From Planctomycetota bacterium (GTDB taxonomy: Bacteria > Planctomycetota > Planctomycetia > Pirellulales > Pirellulaceae): 6,054 nucleotides of DNA. How positions within the stretch are numbered: the first letter of the stretch is position 1; every line of letters starts with the position of its first letter. This document shows positions 1-5,065 of this stretch, in pieces. The stretch covers positions 1 to 6,054 of the forward strand of contig JAEZGD010000601.1 in NCBI GenBank assembly GCA_023417165.1. The letters run 5' to 3'. Made by a program: the position numbers and the translations under genes. The notes under the pieces were generated by a model. The model saw only the letters and a list, made by a program, of their open reading frames with translations. It did not search any database and was not told the origin of the DNA.

Positions 1-705
1 GGGCGCAGCTGGTCGTATTTCGACGCTCACACATCCCTACAGCAATCCGGCCTCACTTATGATCCTGACCGGGTCATGCGCAGCTACGGCCGAGCGCTAA
101 CCCTGCCGCAGATTGCCGTGACATCAAGCCATATCGCTGTGTTGAGTGATTTTGTTGCGCGCGATAAGTCCGAGCATATCCTTGTGCTGGAAGACGATGT
201 TATCTTCGATATCGATTTTCCGCTCGACAGGCTGAGAGACTTTTGCTCCGCGCATGACATTGATTATATCAGGCTGTTCGGAAAGCATTACGCGAACGCT
301 GTTCAGCTCGGCTTTTTCTACGACCGCTCGATTCTGAGATACACGACGAGCACCACCGGAACCCAAGCTTACATCATGTCGAGAAAAGGAGCGAAGCGCT
401 TCATCGACAGTTTTCCGACGATCGATACCACGGTCGACTTGGCGATGGACGCGTTCTGGGAAACGGGTTCGCCGATCTATTCGATCTTTCCTTACCCGGT
501 TATCGAGCGATATGCACCGACGTCGATCCCCATCCCGCCGATTGGAACCGAGTTGGGGAAGATGGGCCTTGCCTATCTCTATTCAGGCAGATTGGCGAGG
601 AAGTATCGCAAGATCGTTCAAAACTGGTCGCTGAGGTCGACCGACAAAGCCATGCAAAAGAAGTTCGATCAATTCTCGCAGATACTGGATGTTGACAAAA
701 GCTGA
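1..705 (+). CDS. Glycosyltransferase family 25 (LPS/EPS biosynthesis), 5' end missing
   Basis: Partial gene. The reading frame is open from base 1, giving 234 residues before the TGA, so the start lies outside the window; the ATG at 76 is internal. The protein fits the LPS-type family 25 glycosyltransferases. Visible landmarks are W-S-Y-F-D-A near residue 4, R-A-L-T-L-P-Q-I-A-V-T-S-S-H-I at about 31-45 (family pattern: Lt..E.gc..SH), the metal/nucleotide-sugar motif LVLEDDV at 61-67, and T-G-T-Q-A-Y-I-M-S..GAKRFI at about 119-135, followed by a D-rich stretch at 142-150. These enzymes move a sugar from a nucleotide sugar to a polysaccharide or lipid-linked acceptor in the cytoplasm. The basic C-terminal tail (about 196-222) could help membrane association. 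Sugar and acceptor cannot be told from the sequence. Its neighbours suggest a surface-polysaccharide role. The family call is firm; the pathway is inferred. Confidence 0.88.
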   Translation, partial: GRSWSYFDAHTSLQQSGLTYDPDRVMRSYGRALTLPQIAVTSSHIAVLSDFVARDKSEHILVLEDDVIFDIDFPLDRLRDFCSAHDIDYIRLFGKHYANAVQLGFFYDRSILRYTTSTTGTQAYIMSRKGAKRFIDSFPTIDTTVDLAMDAFWETGSPIYSIFPYPVIERYAPTSIPIPPIGTELGKMGLAYLYSGRLARKYRKIVQNWSLRSTDKAMQKKFDQFSQILDVDKS

Positions 706-726
706 CTTGAGAGCGGCCGCGTGTTA

Positions 727-742
727 CGCTCTGTTCAGGTCG
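727..742. promoter_or_regulatory. Imperfect 16-bp dyad, related to the one at 782-797
   Basis: CGCTCTG-TT-CAGGTCG has the same layout as the perfect dyad at 782-797 and matches it at 13 of 16 positions; its own arms pair at 5 of 7. It lies just upstream of a TATGAT hexamer at 751-756 that could be a -10 element, though I see no good -35 at normal spacing. It may be a weaker operator for the same regulator. No protein can be assigned from sequence. Confidence 0.35.
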
Positions 743-781
743 TTTTAAAGTATGATGATTTCGAAGCCGTCTGGTCGGGCA

Positions 782-797
782 CGAACTGTTCAGTTCG
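782..797. promoter_or_regulatory. Perfect inverted repeat (candidate operator) ahead of the small secreted protein gene
   Basis: CGAACTG-TT-CAGTTCG: 7-bp arms pair perfectly around a TT spacer. It sits 34 bp upstream of the ATG at 832 and 55 bp from the imperfect copy at 727-742, about five helical turns. This size and symmetry fit a dimeric helix-turn-helix regulator. It is too small for a convincing terminator and has no T-tract. The regulator is unknown. Confidence 0.45.
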
Positions 798-831
798 ACA
801 TCGTTGACGATGAGAGTTTGAAGAGGAACTC

Positions 832-1068
832 ATGAGCGTTGGTATCAGAGCGGGGATTGCTATGTTGTGTTTGCTGGGCTGTGTAAGCCCCGCGAGCGCG
901 CAATATGGCGTATCGAATGCGCGCGACGGATCCGGCAACCTCATCCGCGATACCGGCGTCAATTCCATCCGGAATTTGCCGCAGCCTCCGGTCAACAATA
1001 GGGGGCCACGTTCGCCGCAATCGACGCCATCGAACATCACCGATCACGGCAGAAATAACATCCGATAA
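832..1068 (+). CDS. Small secreted protein of unknown function
   Basis: A 78-residue protein. The ATG at 832 follows a good ribosome binding site (AGAGGA at 822-827). The first 23 residues form a clear Sec signal peptide: a short N-terminus with one Arg, a hydrophobic core (about 8-18), and cleavage predicted after A-S-A. The mature part is about 55 residues, rich in Asn, Arg, Ser and Pro, with no cysteine and no recognisable domain. It begins Q-Y-G-V-S-N-A-R-D-G-S-G-N-L-I-R-D, a pattern I associate with small exported proteins of Bradyrhizobium-type bacteria; that is memory, not a search. It is probably transcribed alone, with dyads upstream and a strong hairpin 15 bp past its stop. Location is periplasmic or extracellular. 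Function is unknown; low complexity and high Asn/Pro suggest a flexible, surface-associated peptide. Confidence 0.7.
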   Translation: MSVGIRAGIAMLCLLGCVSPASAQYGVSNARDGSGNLIRDTGVNSIRNLPQPPVNNRGPRSPQSTPSNITDHGRNNIR

Positions 1069-1082
1069 TAGCCCGCGCGCTA

Positions 1083-1112
1083 TGCGCTTCAGCGCTGGAC
1101 GGCTGAAGCGCA
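1083..1112. terminator. Bidirectional hairpin between convergent genes
   Basis: TGCGCTTCAGC at 1083-1093 pairs perfectly with GCTGAAGCGCA at 1102-1112 around an 8-base loop, giving an 11-bp stem. It lies between the stop of the + strand gene (1068) and the stop of the - strand gene (1147), as expected for a shared terminator. Neither side has a T-tract, so it is not a textbook intrinsic terminator; it could work with Rho or protect 3' ends. Confidence 0.55.
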
Positions 1113-1146
1113 ATCCTATCCGTGCACGTCTTCGGGTGAGTTCAAC

Positions 1147-1407
1147 CTATCCGCAGACCAGGACCCGTTGTCTCTTCCAGCCGGTTGGCGTCTGCACACG
1201 CTGCGTTTTGATGCAGCCGGGGTAGATAGCCAAGTTGTAGGCGAACGGCGCAAGATCAAAATATCCTTTGATCGGGCAGAGATAGGCCAGATCCGGACCG
1301 CACTGGGCCACTGGACCGAGGCGATGGCGCGCTGCCGCTTCGCCGGACGCGCCGAATAGCCCCAGGACCAGGGCTCCAATCGTCGCGATGTTCTTGGCGT
1401 ATTGCAT
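1147..1407 (-). CDS. Small exported four-cysteine protein of unknown function
   Basis: An 86-residue protein. The frame is open upstream to 1611, but I place the start at the ATG at 1405-1407: only this start puts a proper signal peptide at the N-terminus (Lys 5, hydrophobic core at about 8-20, cleavage near G-E-A-A-A at 22-26), and a promoter lies at the right distance. The mature protein has four cysteines (36, 44, 65, 85) in the pattern C-G-P-D-L-A-Y-L-C-P, Y-P-G-C and L-V-C-G at the C-terminus, which would suit two disulphides in the periplasm. The central F-D-L-A-P-F-A-Y-N-L-A-I-Y-P-G-C segment looks like a conserved family core that I recall from Bradyrhizobiaceae hypothetical proteins, though I cannot check. 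The ribosome binding site is weak (GGGG about 8 bases upstream). It converges on the 832-1068 gene. Function is unknown. Confidence 0.7.
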   Translation of the reverse strand: MQYAKNIATIGALVLGLFGASGEAAARHRLGPVAQCGPDLAYLCPIKGYFDLAPFAYNLAIYPGCIKTQRVQTPTGWKRQRVLVCG

Positions 1408-1462
1408 GAGAAAAACCCCGATTGTGTTTTGTGGCGACGACGCCGAAATCTCTAATTTAACG

Positions 1463-1491
1463 ATCATAGTGTCGGGCGAAGGGCTCGCCAA
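1463..1491 (-). promoter_or_regulatory. Sigma-70-type promoter for the four-cysteine protein gene
   Basis: Read on the minus strand, TTGGCG (1486-1491) and TATGAT (1463-1468) are separated by exactly 17 bp. The -35 matches the consensus at 4 of 6 positions and the -10 at 5 of 6. Predicted transcription starts near 1456, giving a leader of about 50 nt before the ATG at 1407. This also supports the shorter start for that gene, since the longer reading frame would begin upstream of the promoter. Confidence 0.5.
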
Positions 1492-1601
1492 GATACCCAT
1501 CGAGAATTGGTGCGCTGCCTCGATCTGCACGCGTGCTCTATGGTGCGTCGATTGGCCAGCCCTCGGTCTGCGCGCATACCCCGTGGACGTTAAGCTTGCG
1601 G

Positions 1602-1847
1602 TCAGCGACACCGCGACAGCTTCGTGATCATCGCTCGTGTGATCAAGCCCAGAAAATAACAGGACTGAAAAATCGCTTGAGCCGCGATCAGCGAGAGCAG
1701 CGCTTTAAACAGGCTGAGATGATTGGCCAGCGCGAAGATTACGGACGCCGTGGCCAAGATGAGCACCGATAGCAGAAGTGCTCGCAGGCGGAAGAAGAGG
1801 CCGCCAAAAAAGCCAGAAGCTGCGATCGCGGCAGCGGCATTCTCCAT
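1602..1847 (-). CDS. Small two-helix membrane protein, ExoX/SyrA-like exopolysaccharide repressor candidate
   Basis: An 81-residue protein. The ATG at 1845-1847 follows a good ribosome binding site (GGAGA at 1854-1858, minus strand). It has a short Ala-rich N-terminus, a basic R-L-R at 20-22, two predicted membrane helices (about 23-42 and 48-69) joined by a short N-H-L-S-L-F-K loop, and a basic C-terminal tail. The second helix ends Q-A-I-F-Q-S-C-Y-F-L-G-L-I, which resembles the Q-x-G-Y-F-x-x-V/L pattern I recall in the ExoX/SyrA group of small inner-membrane proteins. In rhizobia those lower exopolysaccharide production post-transcriptionally, in balance with the ExoY-type initiating transferase. 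Length, topology and place, divergent from the export gene, agree. The match is from memory and short hydrophobic proteins can mislead, so the repressor role is an inference. The gene itself is likely real. Confidence 0.6.
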   Translation of the reverse strand: MENAAAAIAASGFFGGLFFRLRALLLSVLILATASVIFALANHLSLFKALLSLIAAQAIFQSCYFLGLITRAMITKLSRCR

Positions 1848-1862
1848 GCAGTTTCTCCGTCG

Positions 1863-1872
1863 CTGTCAAATG
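1863..1872. repeat. Direct repeat CTGTCAAATG, copy 1
   Basis: The ten bases are identical to 1915-1924. On the minus strand each copy reads CATTTGACAG and so contains TTGACA, the ideal -35 hexamer. Neither has a -10 at normal spacing. This copy lies only about 16 bp upstream of the ATG of the membrane-protein gene, so a binding site is more likely than a promoter element. Confidence 0.35.
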
Positions 1873-1903
1873 CCCAAAGGGCGCGAAAGCACTGCCGCGT
1901 CGA

Positions 1904-1924
1904 AATTTATGGGACTGTCAAATG
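1904..1924. repeat. AATTTA-GGGACTGTCA motif copy A, running into CTGTCAAATG copy 2
   Basis: AATTTATGGGACTGTCA (1904-1920) matches AATTTACGGGGACTGTCA (2118-2135) apart from one substitution or one-base insertion in the middle. A diverged form, GATTTACCGGCACTGTCC, lies at 3570-3587. Its last bases, CTGTCAAATG (1915-1924), repeat 1863-1872. It is a candidate regulator binding site for the membrane-protein gene. Confidence 0.45.
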
Positions 1925-2117
1925 GTGCGGTGAAAGGAATTGTAAGTATCTTAAGCAAGTATTTGAGGATGTTAATGATTCGGTCAACCGGTCTGGATCG
2001 ATCGGAGCGTCCTGGGGCGGAGGTTCGTGTGGCTTTCGCATCCGGGCGGGCGTTATCGGTCCTCGACCACGCCGGAATGTAGTGTGTCTTGAATGCAACT
2101 GGCGGCATCAAATTACT

Positions 2118-2135
2118 AATTTACGGGGACTGTCA
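2118..2135. repeat. AATTTA-GGGACTGTCA motif copy B, upstream of the export-gene promoter
   Basis: AATTTACGGGGACTGTCA. It ends 34 bp before the TATGAT element at 2170, which puts the motif at about -47 to -64 from the predicted transcription start. That is a usual position for an activator. It shares the ACTGTC core with copies at 1904-1920 and 3570-3587. The binding protein is unknown. Confidence 0.45.
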
Positions 2136-2166
2136 GCTTTAAACCCGGCGAGTCGGGCTGTACCGT

Positions 2167-2175
2167 TGCTATGAT
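2167..2175 (+). promoter_or_regulatory. Extended -10 promoter for the polysaccharide export gene
   Basis: TGCTATGAT matches the extended -10 pattern TG-N-TATAAT with a single mismatch. No good -35 lies 16-18 bp upstream, which suits extended -10 promoters or activator-dependent ones. Transcription would start near 2182, leaving about 190 nt of untranslated leader before the ATG at 2372. It would serve the export gene and perhaps the polymerase gene behind it. Confidence 0.4.
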
Positions 2176-2371
2176 AAAACTTGGATTACGCATCAAACCG
2201 TATCGGCCCAGAACTTGAAGCCGCCAAAGGGCTCGGGTCAGACTGTTGGATTTGGGTGCCGTCGCAATAGTCTAAATGAGCCCGAAACGATCGTTCAGCC
2301 GAAGCTAGGCTCGAACCGTGGATTGGGGCCATGCTGCTGCGATCGGCAATAGGCCTGCGAGAATATTCGAG

Positions 2372-3571
2372 ATGTTGAAGTTGCTTCGTTTTTCTGTCCT
2401 GGGCATAGCCGCAGCCATTCTCTTGCCAGGTTGCACGCTGCTGCCCGGCACTGGGCCTACGAGCGATGCAGTGAATGGCAATGCCGCGGCGGGGATACGC
2501 TCTGCGGCACCGCTTCCTTATGTGCTGGTCGATATCGCTGCGGACACCATTCCCTTTTTGTCGCAGCCGAACGTGATCTCGTTTAAGGGCGAATTCTCGG
2601 ACAAGCGCTCCAAGCCGAACCAGGTTGTCGGTGTCGGCGACGTCCTCAACATTTCGATTTTTGAAGCGGCTCCCGGCGGTCTGTTTACGCCAGGGCAGGC
2701 GGCTGGCGCGCGCCCGGGTAACTTCGTTGATCTGCCGCCCCAAGCAATCGATCAAAAGGGCAGCATCTACGTACCCTACGCCGGCGAAATTCCTGCCGCA
2801 GGACGGACAATCCCCGAGGTTCAGCAGACCGTGGTCGCGCGGCTGCGTAACCGGGCGATCGAACCGCAGGTCGTCATCAGCCTCAATCAGCAGCATTCCA
2901 GTGTTGTGAGCGTGCTGGGCGACGTCAACACCCCAGGCGTTTTGGCATTGAACAGCGTGGGCGAGCGTTTGCTGGCGCTGCTGGCTCGTGCCGGTGGTCC
3001 GAAGTACCAAGCGATCGAGAGCTATGTGACGCTGCAACGTGATGGCAAGCGCGTTCGCGTGCTGCTGAGCCGGATCGTTCAGGATCCGAGAGAGAACATT
3101 TTCGTTCGTCCCAATGACGTGATCTTTGTCACGCGCGAGTCGCCTACTTTCACGGCACTCGGCGCGCTCAACCAGAACGTTTTCGGGTTCAACTCGGAAA
3201 TTCCGTTCGATGTTGAGACGCTGACGCTCGCCCAGGCAATGGGCAAGGCGGGGGGGCTCAATGATCAGCAGTCCGATCCCAGCGAAATCTACATCTATCG
3301 GTACGAAGAGCGCCCCTTCCTGGAGAAGCTTGGTGTCGATATCACCCGCTTCACGTTCAACCGGATTCCGACGATCTATCGTCTTAATTTGCGCGATCCT
3401 TCGGGGATGCTGCTTGCCGCAGGCTTCCAGATGCGTTCGAAAGACGTGATGTATGTCGCGAATGCGCGCGTCGTCGATTACTACAAGCTGTTGACGCTGA
3501 TCAACAACACCACGACTGCCGTACGTAACGTCAATGCGGGTGTGCATGAATTGGCTGTGCCGGTGAACTGA
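2372..3571 (+). CDS. Wza-like outer-membrane polysaccharide export lipoprotein (OPX family)
   Basis: A 399-residue protein. The frame extends upstream to a GTG at 2318, but the ATG at 2372 is chosen because it places a lipoprotein signal at the N-terminus: L-L-R-F, a hydrophobic core, and the lipobox L-P-G-C with the lipidated Cys at 21. The ribosome binding site is weak (CGAGAA, 2358-2363). The polysaccharide export domain spans about 85-171 (V-G-V-G-D-V-L-N-I-S-I-F-E ... V-V-I-S-L-N). Two SLBB-type regions follow: about 178-255 (V-L-G-D-V-N-T-P-G-V, L-L-A-R-A-G-G) and about 260-362 (T-L-A-Q-A-M-G-K-A-G-G-L, then Y-R-L-N-L, S-K-D-V-M-Y-V). The C-terminus (about 365-390) may form the membrane-spanning helix, as in Wza. 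These proteins form the outer-membrane channel for capsule or exopolysaccharide and work with a Wzc-type partner, absent here. The length is typical. It is followed by the polymerase gene after 66 bp, probably as an operon. Confidence 0.93.
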   Translation: MLKLLRFSVLGIAAAILLPGCTLLPGTGPTSDAVNGNAAAGIRSAAPLPYVLVDIAADTIPFLSQPNVISFKGEFSDKRSKPNQVVGVGDVLNISIFEAAPGGLFTPGQAAGARPGNFVDLPPQAIDQKGSIYVPYAGEIPAAGRTIPEVQQTVVARLRNRAIEPQVVISLNQQHSSVVSVLGDVNTPGVLALNSVGERLLALLARAGGPKYQAIESYVTLQRDGKRVRVLLSRIVQDPRENIFVRPNDVIFVTRESPTFTALGALNQNVFGFNSEIPFDVETLTLAQAMGKAGGLNDQQSDPSEIYIYRYEERPFLEKLGVDITRFTFNRIPTIYRLNLRDPSGMLLAAGFQMRSKDVMYVANARVVDYYKLLTLINNTTTAVRNVNAGVHELAVPVN

Positions 3572-3587
3572 TTTACCGGCACTGTCC
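3570..3587. repeat. Diverged ACTGTC motif copy C, just after the export-gene stop
   Basis: GATTTACCGGCACTGTCC matches copy B (2118-2135) at 14 of 18 positions. It overlaps the stop codon of the export gene and lies about 50 bp ahead of the polymerase start. It might be an internal control point between the two genes, or a chance resemblance. Confidence 0.3.
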
Positions 3588-3612
3588 AGATCTCTCTGGA
3601 AAAGAGAACGAC

Positions 3613-3636
3613 ATGATGGTTAGCGACGTGTCTTAA
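3613..3636 (+). CDS. Seven-codon mini-ORF (possible translational-coupling leader)
   Basis: ATG-ATG-GTT-AGC-GAC-GTG-TCT-TAA encodes M-M-V-S-D-V-S. It is preceded by the best Shine-Dalgarno-like stretch in this gap (GGAAAAGAG, 3598-3606), six bases before its ATG. Its TAA ends one base before the polymerase ATG at 3638, which has no good site of its own. The layout suggests that ribosomes ending the mini-ORF restart on the polymerase gene. A weak hairpin (TCTCT 3593-3597 with AGAGA 3603-3607) would cover the same site. Seen in sequence: the ORF, the site and the spacing. Inferred: that it is translated. Confidence 0.4.
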   Translation: MMVSDVS

Positions 3637-3637
3637 G

Positions 3638-5065
3638 ATGACGCTGACCGCGGCGCAGTTCTGGATCTCCGCCAGCGTATTGAGCCTGGCGCCTCTTCCT
3701 TTTGGCTCCGTCGATCTTTTCTGGGTCGTGTTCTGGATCATTCCGCTGGCGATCGCAGCCATGATCGGCACACGCGCCGAGATGAATCGAAGTCAGAACC
3801 GGGTATTCTGCGCATTTCTCGCGGTTTTCGCGATCTATGCCATCGTTACCGTCGTCCAGAACCTACCGCTGGGATTTGACCGATTGGCTGATCCAATGTG
3901 GGCGCGTATGTCGTCCGTATTGGAGACGCCGATCGCGATGCGCTTGTCCTCCCGAGCGGAAATCCCCCCGATCGCGATCGGGCATGCGTTGCTATTCGCT
4001 CTCTCGGTCATGAATGGCTTCATGATCGGTCTCGCGCCCGACGGCCTCAAAAGGCTCGTCCGAATTGTCCGATACGTCGTGCTGGCCTATGCGCTTTATG
4101 GGCTGTTCGCACTGGCAGTGTCTCCAAACCTGATCTTATTGGCGCCCAAACTGGCCTATGTAGGTAGTTTCACGGGCACATTCGTCAATCACAACACGGC
4201 AGCCACTTTCGTTGGGACGGGGGCGATCCTGTGGTCGTGCGCGGTCGTTTCAGCGTTACGCTCGTTGCGGTTCATCTCGTTACGGCTTTTGCTGGTGGCA
4301 CGGACCGACGAGAAGCTCGCATTTAAGATCATTGCCCGGTTGATCGGCGCACTTGTCTGCTATTTCTCCTTGATCCTCTCCCACTCACGCGGAGGCGTGA
4401 TCGCACTCTGCCTCGGCCTCCTGCTTGCGATTTTGCTGCTGTTTTTTAGCAAGCGCCAATGGTGGATTACCTTGGGATTCGCTGTGATCGCGGCGACGGT
4501 AGCCGCATTTCTGATCAGTAGGGGCGGGCGTCTCGCTAGTCAGGGTTTCTTCGACGACGCGCGGTGGTTGGTCTACCGATCGTGCTTGGACGCTATTTGG
4601 CAGCGCCCGCTATTGGGATCCGGAGCCGGCACTTTCGCGGATGTGTTTCCAGCATTCCGGTCAAACGAACTCAGCAATTGGGGGGTCTGGGAGCACGCAC
4701 ATTCCACTCCGCTAGAAATTGCCGTCGAAATGGGGCTGCCAATCGCAGCCTTGGTGGTGGTGGCTGCCCTGGGGGCTTTGTTGATCCTCATTCGCGCCGC
4801 ACTCCGGTCCGATGCGCGCTCACGGCCCATATTCGCTGGCGTCGCAGCGGTGATGGCCCTTGGCTATGCGCATACGACAATCGATTTCTCGCTCCAGATG
4901 CCCGGCTATTTCATCCTCTTCTGCATGCTCGCCGGGGCCGGCGTTGCAAGGGCGATGTCGCCCTTGGGCGCGGATCATTCAGCAGTCAAATCCCCACGGA
5001 CGCAGCGCCGATCGAGCAGAGCCGTAACGGAGCCTCACAGACGTCCGGCGGGATTATCTTTGTGA
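3638..5065 (+). CDS. O-antigen ligase / Wzy-type polysaccharide polymerase family membrane protein
   Basis: A 475-residue protein with about 11-12 predicted membrane helices, a large periplasmic loop (about 297-370) and the O-antigen ligase/polymerase (Wzy_C) signature. Landmarks: G-T-F-V-N-H-N at 180-186, S-H-S-R-G-G at 248-253 ending a helix, G-S-G-A-G-T-F at 327-333 with F-P-A-F-R after it, E-H-A-H-S-T-P-L-E at 352-360, E-M-G-L-P at 364-368, and H-T-T-I-D-F-S-L-Q-M-P at 412-422. Conserved Arg and His in these loops are thought to be catalytic in the family. It joins undecaprenyl-linked glycan units in the periplasm, either polymerising repeat units or ligating glycan to lipid A. Beside a Wza-like exporter, polymerase is more likely. 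The ATG at 3638 is chosen because no in-frame start lies between it and the stop at 3614. The last 35 residues are hydrophilic and Arg-rich and overlap the convergent peptidase gene by 12 bp. Confidence 0.88.
   Translation: MTLTAAQFWISASVLSLAPLPFGSVDLFWVVFWIIPLAIAAMIGTRAEMNRSQNRVFCAFLAVFAIYAIVTVVQNLPLGFDRLADPMWARMSSVLETPIAMRLSSRAEIPPIAIGHALLFALSVMNGFMIGLAPDGLKRLVRIVRYVVLAYALYGLFALAVSPNLILLAPKLAYVGSFTGTFVNHNTAATFVGTGAILWSCAVVSALRSLRFISLRLLLVARTDEKLAFKIIARLIGALVCYFSLILSHSRGGVIALCLGLLLAILLLFFSKRQWWITLGFAVIAATVAAFLISRGGRLASQGFFDDARWLVYRSCLDAIWQRPLLGSGAGTFADVFPAFRSNELSNWGVWEHAHSTPLEIAVEMGLPIAALVVVAALGALLILIRAALRSDARSRPIFAGVAAVMALGYAHTTIDFSLQMPGYFILFCMLAGAGVARAMSPLGADHSAVKSPRTQRRSSRAVTEPHRRPAGLSL

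Larger units (their letters stand above)
1848..2371. other. Divergent intergenic region with repeated motifs and a long leader
   Basis: This 524-bp stretch separates the divergent membrane-protein and export genes. I see no convincing gene in it; open frames on both strands lack ribosome binding sites and protein-like composition. It holds two copies of CTGTCAAATG (1863-1872, 1915-1924), two copies of an AATTTA-GGGACTGTCA motif (1904-1920, 2118-2135), a small GCCC-AAA-GGGC hairpin (1872-1882), an AT-rich patch (1939-1980), an extended -10 promoter (2167-2175), and a leader of about 190 nt whose GGGCTC (2229-2234) could pair with GAGCCC (2278-2283). It is the likely control region for both flanking genes. 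Confidence 0.55.

Noticed and set aside
710..732. AGAGCG/CGCTCT six-bp stem after the glycosyltransferase stop as a terminator
   Set aside because: Short stem with an 11-base loop and no adjacent T-run. The right arm overlaps the imperfect dyad; too weak to call.
1408..1611. N-terminal extension of the four-cysteine protein to an upstream ATG at 1611
   Set aside because: It would bury the signal peptide inside the protein, start upstream of the TTGGCG-17-TATGAT promoter, and overlap the end of the neighbouring gene.
1723..2082. 119-residue plus-strand open frame over the small membrane protein and the intergenic region
   Set aside because: Lys/Arg-rich low-complexity start antisense to a better-supported gene with a ribosome binding site and two membrane helices; no domain features.
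2306..2326. tRNA-like T-arm (GGTTCGAGCC on the minus strand)
   Set aside because: The five bases on either side of the loop do not pair, and no acceptor, D or anticodon arms can be placed around it.
2318..2371. GTG start 18 codons upstream for the export gene
   Set aside because: It would place residues ahead of the lipoprotein signal; the ATG at 2372 gives a textbook lipobox.
2186..3547. 453-residue open frame antisense to the export gene
   Set aside because: It lies on the opposite strand of a clear OPX gene. Its product is a compositionally odd Arg/Gln/Asp-rich string with no domain, signal or ribosome binding site. Such shadows are common opposite GC-rich genes.
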